Shown here: positions 32,399-37,374 of the stretch, piece after piece
Layout of the letters: each line of letters starts with the position of its first letter
How positions within the stretch are numbered: the first letter of the stretch is position 1
From: an uncultured Deefgea sp.
GTDB taxonomy: Bacteria > Pseudomonadota > Gammaproteobacteria > Burkholderiales > Chitinibacteraceae
DNA length: 37,374 nucleotides
Direction: 5' to 3'
Assembly (NCBI RefSeq): GCF_947072475.1
Contig: NZ_CAMTIA010000029.1
Span: 1 to 37,374 of the forward strand
Position numbers and translations under genes: made by a program
Notes under the pieces: generated by a model
Told to the model about the DNA's origin: nothing
The model's input: the letters and a program-made list of their open reading frames with translations, nothing else
Databases searched by the model: none

Positions 32399-33013
32399 TT
32401 AGCCTTTTAAGCTTGAAATCAAGGCAGTATGGCGCTCAGACTGGCGCGCTAAGGTCAATCGTTGTGCACGCACTACGGCAATCATGTCACGAACCGCATC
32501 ATCGATATGCTCATTCACAATCACAAAATCAAATTCATCAACATGATTAACCTCTTCTTTGGCCACCGCCAAACGGCGCGCGATCACTTCATCGCTGTCT
32601 TTGCCACGGCCACGCAGTCGATTTTCCAAGGTAGCTAAGCACGGTGGCAAAATAAAGATGCCGATGGCCTCAGGGAATAAGCGACGCACTTGCTCGGCAC
32701 CCTGACAATCGATTTCTAACAAAATATCCCGGCCATTGGCGATGACTTCATTAATCCATAGCTGAGATGTACCGTAATAATTGCCATACACCTCGGCAAA
32801 TTCCAACAGCTCACCCGCCGCAATCATTCGCTCAAATTCGGCGCGATCAACAAAGTGATAGTCTTTACCATGGATTTCACCATCGCGTGGCGGGCGAGTG
32901 GTAAACGAAATCGAGAGTTGAACTTGACTATCAGCAGCGAGCAAAGCCGCCACCAAGGTCGTTTTTCCTGCGCCTGATGGTGCAGTCACCACCAGTAAAT
33001 TACCTTTGACCAT
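32399..33013 (-). CDS. gmk: Guanylate kinase Gmk
   Basis: Phosphorylates GMP to GDP, essential for guanine nucleotide supply and thus for (p)ppGpp synthesis. From ATG 33013 it has 204 residues (E. coli 207). I chose this start over an upstream one at 33037 because AGAGGA stands 7 bases ahead and the protein then begins MVKGNLLVVTAPSGAGKTTL with its P-loop (APSGAGKTT, 11-19). FTTRPPRDGEIHGKDYHFV binds GMP, and LEIDCQGAEQV is conserved. It follows yicC by 39 bases. Confidence 0.96.
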   Translation of the reverse strand: MVKGNLLVVTAPSGAGKTTLVAALLAADSQVQLSISFTTRPPRDGEIHGKDYHFVDRAEFERMIAAGELLEFAEVYGNYYGTSQLWINEVIANGRDILLEIDCQGAEQVRRLFPEAIGIFILPPCLATLENRLRGRGKDSDEVIARRLAVAKEEVNHVDEFDFVIVNEHIDDAVRDMIAVVRAQRLTLARQSERHTALISSLKG

Positions 33014-33052
33014 ATTTAAATCCTCTACAACCTGCAAACAAGTCGCAATAGT

Positions 33053-33919
33053 TTATTCGATATTTTGAACTTGCTCGCGCATTTGTTCGATCAAGACTTT
33101 CAGTTCCATCGCCACTTTGGTGGTTTCCACTGAAACCGATTTCGATCCCAAGGTATTGGCTTCACGGTTGAGTTCTTGCATCAAGAAGTCCAAACGCTTA
33201 CCGGCATTGCCGCCTTTTTGCAAAATTCGGCGCAATTCGGCGATATGCGTTTGCAGGCGATCAATTTCTTCCAGAATGTCCACTTTTTGCGCAAAGATCA
33301 CCATTTCTTGGCGAACTCGGTCATCGTCGCCACAACCTATGGCCTCAACAAAGCGTAAAGTCAGTTTGGCTTCATAATCAGAGATAATTTGTGGCAATAA
33401 TGGTTTCACGCCGGCAATCAAGGCATCCATCGCCTCAACGCGCTCCAATAAAATCGCCGCCAATTTCGCGCCTTCGCGCGCTCGACTGGCTAAAAAGTCG
33501 ACCAAAGCCACATCCAGCACTTCCAGCGCAGTCGCTTGCAATAGCTCGGTTGGCAACGCATCCGATTCAATCACACCAGGCCAGCGCAAAATATCGGCCA
33601 TGCGTAAATCGCCCGCGCTGGCTTGATGCTCTTTGACTTGATCAGCCAAACGCAGCAACTCTGCGACTAAAGCGTTGTTTAAGCGCAACTGCGTGTTGGC
33701 CGCTTCGCGAACATTAAAATTCAAACGGCACTCTAATTTACCGCGATTAAGACGCCCGCTGAGTTTCTCGCGAATTGCGCCTTCTAAAGCACGAAATTCC
33801 TCAGGCAATCTTAGGCTTAGATCTAAAAAGCGATGATTGACGGCGCGTAATTCCACCGACAGAACACCCTGCGATAATTCTCTTTGGGCACTTGCGTATC
33901 CAGTCATGCTATAAATCAT
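33053..33919 (-). CDS. yicC: YicC-family endoribonuclease
   Basis: A 288-residue cytoplasmic protein of the YicC/YloC family, recently assigned ribonuclease activity on small RNAs in E. coli. The N-terminal domain (MIYSMTGYASAQ, VELRAVNHRFLDL, LRLPEEFRALEG) and the C-terminal DUF1732 part (KRLDFLMQELNREANTLGSK, near 240-262) are both complete. AAGGAAG stands just before ATG 33919. It heads the operon with gmk, rpoZ and spoT, and gene neighbourhood with gmk is widely conserved. Confidence 0.93.
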   Translation of the reverse strand: MIYSMTGYASAQRELSQGVLSVELRAVNHRFLDLSLRLPEEFRALEGAIREKLSGRLNRGKLECRLNFNVREAANTQLRLNNALVAELLRLADQVKEHQASAGDLRMADILRWPGVIESDALPTELLQATALEVLDVALVDFLASRAREGAKLAAILLERVEAMDALIAGVKPLLPQIISDYEAKLTLRFVEAIGCGDDDRVRQEMVIFAQKVDILEEIDRLQTHIAELRRILQKGGNAGKRLDFLMQELNREANTLGSKSVSVETTKVAMELKVLIEQMREQVQNIE

Positions 33920-34083
33920 ATAACTTCCTTCTTTAATACGCGCCGCTTTACACTTACGGCAGTAGGGCTGACACTAATGGACTATTGACGCTTGATTCAC
34001 CGCGAAATTGCGTAAGCTGCGGCAAAACGCCAGACATCAACAGGCCCTAGAACTATTCACTCAGAGTATAACCAAAACTAAGC

Positions 34084-35052
34084 ATGGCCACCCCAAGCAA
34101 TCAACCGCTCGCACGCGGATACCAATTACAGAACTACACCATCGCCAAGCTTTTATCAGCGGGGGGATTTAGTATTGTTTATTTGGCTCACGACGAACAC
34201 GACTACCCTGTCGCGATCAAAGAGTATTTACCCAATTCTTTAGCATTGCGCAAAGAAGGCGTGGCGGTACAGGCCGTCAGCGAAGAGCACATTGCGCTGT
34301 TTCGGCATGGTTTGAAATGCTTTTTTGAAGAAGGCAAAACACTCGCCCGAATTCAGCATCCGAATATTGTGCGCGTGCTGAATTTTTTCCGCGCCAACGA
34401 CACCGTGTATATGGTGATGGAATACGAGCGCGGCCGTACTTTACAAAAAGAAATTCAAATCAATCATGAACGTGAAGGCGTTGATGAAAAACTCATTCGC
34501 AGTGTGTTTTTTAATTTACTCAATGGTTTACGTGAAGTTCATTTAAATAAATTACTGCATTTAGATATCAAACCGGCCAATATTTATATTCGTAAAGATG
34601 GCTCGCCGGTTTTACTCGATTTTGGCTCGGCACGCCAATCGCTCACTGCTGAACAATCTCGACTGACGCCAATGTATACCCCAGGCTTTGCTGCGCCCGA
34701 ACAATATCGCAAAAAAGAACAATTAGGCCCTTGGACCGATATTTATGGCATTGGCGCATCCATTTTTGCCTGTATTGCGGGGACGGCACCACAACCGGCT
34801 GATGGCCGCGAGAAAGAAGATAAAGTACAACGTTTAGAGCAAGCTTATGGGGATCGTTATTCGCCAGAATTGTTAGCGCTGATTCATCAGTGTCTTGAAA
34901 TTGATCATGAAAAACGACCACAAAGCGTATTGCAAATTCAAAAATTACTACTTGAACCGGGCTCAGTGCCGCGTAAAAAAGGCAGCCTTATTCATATGAT
35001 CAAGCGAAAATGGACCGAATTGATTCGCCCGAAACGCGGAGATCAATCATGA
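34084..35052 (+). CDS. Serine/threonine protein kinase
   Basis: A 322-residue cytoplasmic eukaryotic-like kinase with intact catalytic features: glycine loop LSAGGFSIVYLA (24-35), ATP-anchoring Lys46 (VAIKEYLP), catalytic loop HLDIKPAN (Asp161, Asn166), DFG (179-181) and an APE-like segment AAPEQY. The activation segment has several Thr/Ser (LTPMYTPGF). There is no membrane helix or external sensor, and the C-terminus is basic. The next gene is a PP2C phosphatase overlapping by 4 bases, so the pair forms a reversible phosphorylation switch. Such pairs often control secretion systems or cell processes, but no target is in this window. It is divergent from yicC; the ATG 34084 lacks a strong ribosome site. 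Confidence 0.9.
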   Translation: MATPSNQPLARGYQLQNYTIAKLLSAGGFSIVYLAHDEHDYPVAIKEYLPNSLALRKEGVAVQAVSEEHIALFRHGLKCFFEEGKTLARIQHPNIVRVLNFFRANDTVYMVMEYERGRTLQKEIQINHEREGVDEKLIRSVFFNLLNGLREVHLNKLLHLDIKPANIYIRKDGSPVLLDFGSARQSLTAEQSRLTPMYTPGFAAPEQYRKKEQLGPWTDIYGIGASIFACIAGTAPQPADGREKEDKVQRLEQAYGDRYSPELLALIHQCLEIDHEKRPQSVLQIQKLLLEPGSVPRKKGSLIHMIKRKWTELIRPKRGDQS

Positions 35053-35957
35053 AATTTACCGTTTTCCAAGAAAGCCGCAAAGGTGGCCGCCAATATAATC
35101 AAGATCGTTATGGCTATTCATACAGCCGTGATGCCTTATTATTAGTCGTCGCCGATGGTATGGGCGGCCATTTACACGGTGAAGTGGCTGCGCAAATCAC
35201 CGTCGAATTACTCAGCGATCAATTCCAAAAAAAAGCCACGCCCATTATTCATCATCCGAATGATTTTTTGCATGATGCTTTATTGCGCTGCCATGATGCC
35301 ATTTATAACTATGCAATTACTCACCACCTGATTGAAGTGCCGCGAACGACCATAGTCGCCTGTATTATTCAAGACGGTATGGTGTATTGGGCGCATGTTG
35401 GCGACTCGCGTTTTTATCTAATTCGTAATGGCCAAACGATTGCTCAAACCAGAGATCATTCTAAAGTCAGAAAATTAGTCGATGCGGGCATCATTACCGA
35501 AGACGAAGCACTACACCATCCAGAAAAAAATAAAATCTACAATTGCTTGGGTGGCAGTTTATTGCCAGAGATCGAAATCGGCGGAAAAATGAGCCTCAAT
35601 GATAGCGATGCGATTTTATTATGCACCGATGGCTTTTGGGGCTCTTTAAATGCGGAAGAAATTAATCATTTTTTGTCTTCATTCCCAGTTTTATTCTCGG
35701 TACCACAACTGATGGATCGCGCTGAATTACGTGGTGGTGCCAATAGCGACAATCTCACTGCGCTGGCAATTAACTGGCATGACAATCATGAATTTGGCGA
35801 TACCGAAGCATTTGTTTCTACTCAAAATCTAGACATCAATACCATTAGTACCCATATTGATGAGCAAAGCTTTATGACTGCGCCAGAAATTAGTGAAGAT
35901 GATATTGAAAAAGCCATTGCCGAAATCCAAGCGGCGATTAATAAATACTCAAAATAA
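35049..35957 (+). CDS. PP2C-family protein phosphatase
   Basis: A 302-residue metal-dependent Ser/Thr phosphatase that should oppose the kinase before it. Metal-binding motifs are present in order: NQDRYG (Asp19), VVADGMGGHLHGEVAA (Asp36, Gly37), WAHVGDSRFYLIRNG, TRDHSKV, LCTDGFWGSL and GGANSDNLTALAI. The last 60 residues lie beyond the catalytic fold and are acidic. ATG 35049 overlaps the kinase stop as ATGA with GGAG upstream, so both are made together. No terminator is obvious in the gap to ecotin (35958-36113). Confidence 0.91.
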   Translation: MKFTVFQESRKGGRQYNQDRYGYSYSRDALLLVVADGMGGHLHGEVAAQITVELLSDQFQKKATPIIHHPNDFLHDALLRCHDAIYNYAITHHLIEVPRTTIVACIIQDGMVYWAHVGDSRFYLIRNGQTIAQTRDHSKVRKLVDAGIITEDEALHHPEKNKIYNCLGGSLLPEIEIGGKMSLNDSDAILLCTDGFWGSLNAEEINHFLSSFPVLFSVPQLMDRAELRGGANSDNLTALAINWHDNHEFGDTEAFVSTQNLDINTISTHIDEQSFMTAPEISEDDIEKAIAEIQAAINKYSK

Positions 35958-36113
35958 AGTGATGCACTTCATTGGCTGACTGTGAATAGTTGCTACTTTT
36001 CAGCCAATAGATTCCTTATGATGGTTAAAATTTTGTCATCTCGAAAGCCGCAACTTAAACCGATCTTTTCAATCAGTTTATTTCGAGTAAAAAACAACTA
36101 CAGGAAAATCATC

Positions 36114-36587
36114 ATGAAACTTCAGCATGCCATTATTGCCTTGAGTGCCATCACTTGCGCTAGCGCTTTTGCTGCTAGCCCAGATCCACTGCAAGCTTAC
36201 CCTGCAGCAGAAGCGGGTTTTGTGCGTAAAGTGATTCAATTACCGAAAGTTAAAAACCCTGAGCTTTATCGTGTGCAATTATTGGCAGGTAAAATGATGG
36301 AAGTCGATTGCAATCAAACGCGTTTAGCCGGCGAGCTAAAAGAAGAAACCGTACAAGGCTGGGGCTATAATTACTGGGTATTACCCGAAGTAAAAGGCGG
36401 AATTAGCACCATGATGGCTTGCAACCCACAAGAAGCTAAAAAATCAGCTTTTGTGGCCGTCTATTCAGAAAAACTCTATCGCTATAATGCTAAATTACCG
36501 GTCGTGGTTTATGTGCCTGAAGGCATCGAATTACGCTACAGAATTTTCTCGGCCAAAGACAAGACTCAAACGGCAATGGATAAATAA
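36114..36587 (+). CDS. eco: Ecotin, periplasmic serine protease inhibitor
   Basis: A periplasmic inhibitor of trypsin-fold serine proteases. The protein has 157 residues including a signal peptide (cleaved after ASAFA, about 20). Family segments are AYPAAEAGFVRKVIQLP, VDCNQTRLAGELKEETVQGWGYNYW and the reactive loop STMMAC, with P1 Met100 equivalent to E. coli Met84. Cys66 and Cys103 form the conserved disulfide. AGGAA stands 8 bases before ATG 36114; upstream in-frame codons give no plausible signal sequence. It defends against host or predator proteases in known cases. Confidence 0.93.
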   Translation: MKLQHAIIALSAITCASAFAASPDPLQAYPAAEAGFVRKVIQLPKVKNPELYRVQLLAGKMMEVDCNQTRLAGELKEETVQGWGYNYWVLPEVKGGISTMMACNPQEAKKSAFVAVYSEKLYRYNAKLPVVVYVPEGIELRYRIFSAKDKTQTAMDK

Positions 36588-36649
36588 TAAAATTTAAGCC
36601 AAGCACAATGCAAGCATTGCCTTATTCAATTCATCCATCGATGGCGGGT

Positions 36650-37374
36650 TTAAGGCAATAAAAACCGGGCGATGTTGATCTGCCATTTGGCGGGATCTTC
36701 ATGGCCCATTATTTTATCTGCGCCTCCCTTGCCCATGGGTCTGGCTAAATCAACAATAATGGGCGTGATATAGGTATTGGATTTGGTAGTAAAGATGACT
36801 TTTAATTTTGGCTGCAATAAACTGCCTTCATTTTGCTCAATCACAATGCCCAAACGCCCTGATTCTAAGCGCACCAAAGAGCCAACAGGATAAATGCCAA
36901 CGGTACGCATAAAAGCCTGTACCAATTCAGGATTAAAATGAAATTTACTCCATTCCCAAAGTTTTCTTAATCCTTCCGTCGCTGGCATTCCGACGTGATA
37001 ACAACGGTCCGACGTAATCGCGTCATACACATCGACCACCGCGGCCATTTGTGCCATTTGGCTAATTTCATTGCCCGGCAGTTTATGCGGATAACCCGTA
37101 CCATCCATGCGCTCATGATGATGCAAAGTAATCTCCAGCGGAATGGCTTCCATATCATCGATATGCCGCAAAATATTCCATCCTTCCTCAGGATGACTGC
37201 GCATAATGTCAAATTCGGCTTCAGTTAAACGCCCTGGCTTATTTAAAATTTCATTGGGTACTTTCATTTTTCCGGTGTCATGCAATAAACCACCAATTCC
37301 AGCCAAACGAATTAAATTGCGATCCATTCCTAATGACTGCGCAAAAGTCACCATTAAGGTGCATACACTGACTG
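36650..37374 (-). CDS. HD-GYP c-di-GMP phosphodiesterase, partial
   Basis: The C-terminal part of an HD-GYP protein; the frame stays open to the window edge (reading SVCTLMVTFAQSLG at the upstream edge), so the N-terminus is outside. HD motif LLHDTGKMKVP and GYP motif HHERMDGTGYP are intact, with the HPEEGW and DVYDAITSDRCY segments of the family. It should hydrolyse cyclic di-GMP, a regulator of motility and biofilm. After the HD-GYP core, about 80 residues form a small beta-rich extension (VGSLVRLESGRLGIVIEQN and on) common in this class. It converges with ecotin; an inverted repeat ATTGCCTTA/TAAGGCAAT (36616-36659) spans its stop, without a T-run. Confidence 0.9.
   Translation of the reverse strand, partial: VSVCTLMVTFAQSLGMDRNLIRLAGIGGLLHDTGKMKVPNEILNKPGRLTEAEFDIMRSHPEEGWNILRHIDDMEAIPLEITLHHHERMDGTGYPHKLPGNEISQMAQMAAVVDVYDAITSDRCYHVGMPATEGLRKLWEWSKFHFNPELVQAFMRTVGIYPVGSLVRLESGRLGIVIEQNEGSLLQPKLKVIFTTKSNTYITPIIVDLARPMGKGGADKIMGHEDPAKWQINIARFLLP

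Noticed and set aside
1-37374. CRISPR array, prophage, rRNA operon or replication origin
   Set aside because: No regularly spaced repeats, phage structural genes, rRNA sequences or DnaA-box clusters were seen.

Overview
The window looks like a chromosomal segment of a betaproteobacterium, most likely of the order Neisseriales (Chitinibacter/Deefgea/Iodobacter-like). This is an inference from protein style and gene order: pepP-ubiH, divergent metE/metR, birA-coaX-SPOR, yicC-gmk-rpoZ-spoT, and hslV with an N-terminal propeptide. No rRNA, CRISPR array, phage genes or intact insertion sequence was found. Most of the region is well-packed core genome, with several genes overlapping by 4 bases.

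Layout. 1-2985: tRNA-Ser(UGA) with a terminator, then the methionine importer metN-metI-metQ. 3025-6220: a tightly overlapping three-gene unit of CHASE2 adenylate cyclase, SH3-domain protein (TTG start) and M48 metalloprotease. 6268-8932: pepP and ubiH. 8974-9107: an inverted pair of CTCTGCGT octamer runs between the convergent ubiH and metE. 9168-12554: metE and its LysR activator metR, divergent, with candidate MetR boxes between them. 12647-13616: a cassette-like segment in which one DUF4062 gene lies between two inverted copies of a 75-bp element. 13760-18267: an Sfp-type phosphopantetheinyl transferase and a giant DUF748/AsmA-like envelope protein. 18420-22870: a duplicated STAS-domain protein, hslV, birA, coaX and a SPOR-like protein. 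23117-27468: a transglutaminase-like protein, then the flagellar unit flgP-flgT-unknown Ala/Pro-rich protein behind a candidate sigma-28 promoter, and trmB. 27595-29288: an acetyltransferase interrupted by an early stop codon, then thiS and thiG. 29511-33919: a DUF4870 membrane protein, then yicC-gmk-rpoZ-spoT. 34084-37374: an overlapping Ser/Thr kinase/PP2C phosphatase pair, ecotin, and the C-terminal part of an HD-GYP protein running off the window.

Genes that work together: metNIQ, metE and metR serve methionine supply. Cyclase (cAMP), SpoT (ppGpp), HD-GYP (c-di-GMP) and kinase/phosphatase are four signalling systems within 35 kb. FlgP and FlgT belong to the outer flagellar basal-body (H-ring) structure known from Vibrio.

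The part most unlike ordinary core genome is the DUF4062 gene. Its flanking 75-bp elements match at 59 of 60 bases over their main part, the gene's last codons and stop lie inside one element, and its codon choice differs from its neighbours. I read it as a small acquired cassette, possibly defence-related; the function is not shown by the sequence. The flgP-flgT-unknown unit is the second most interesting region.
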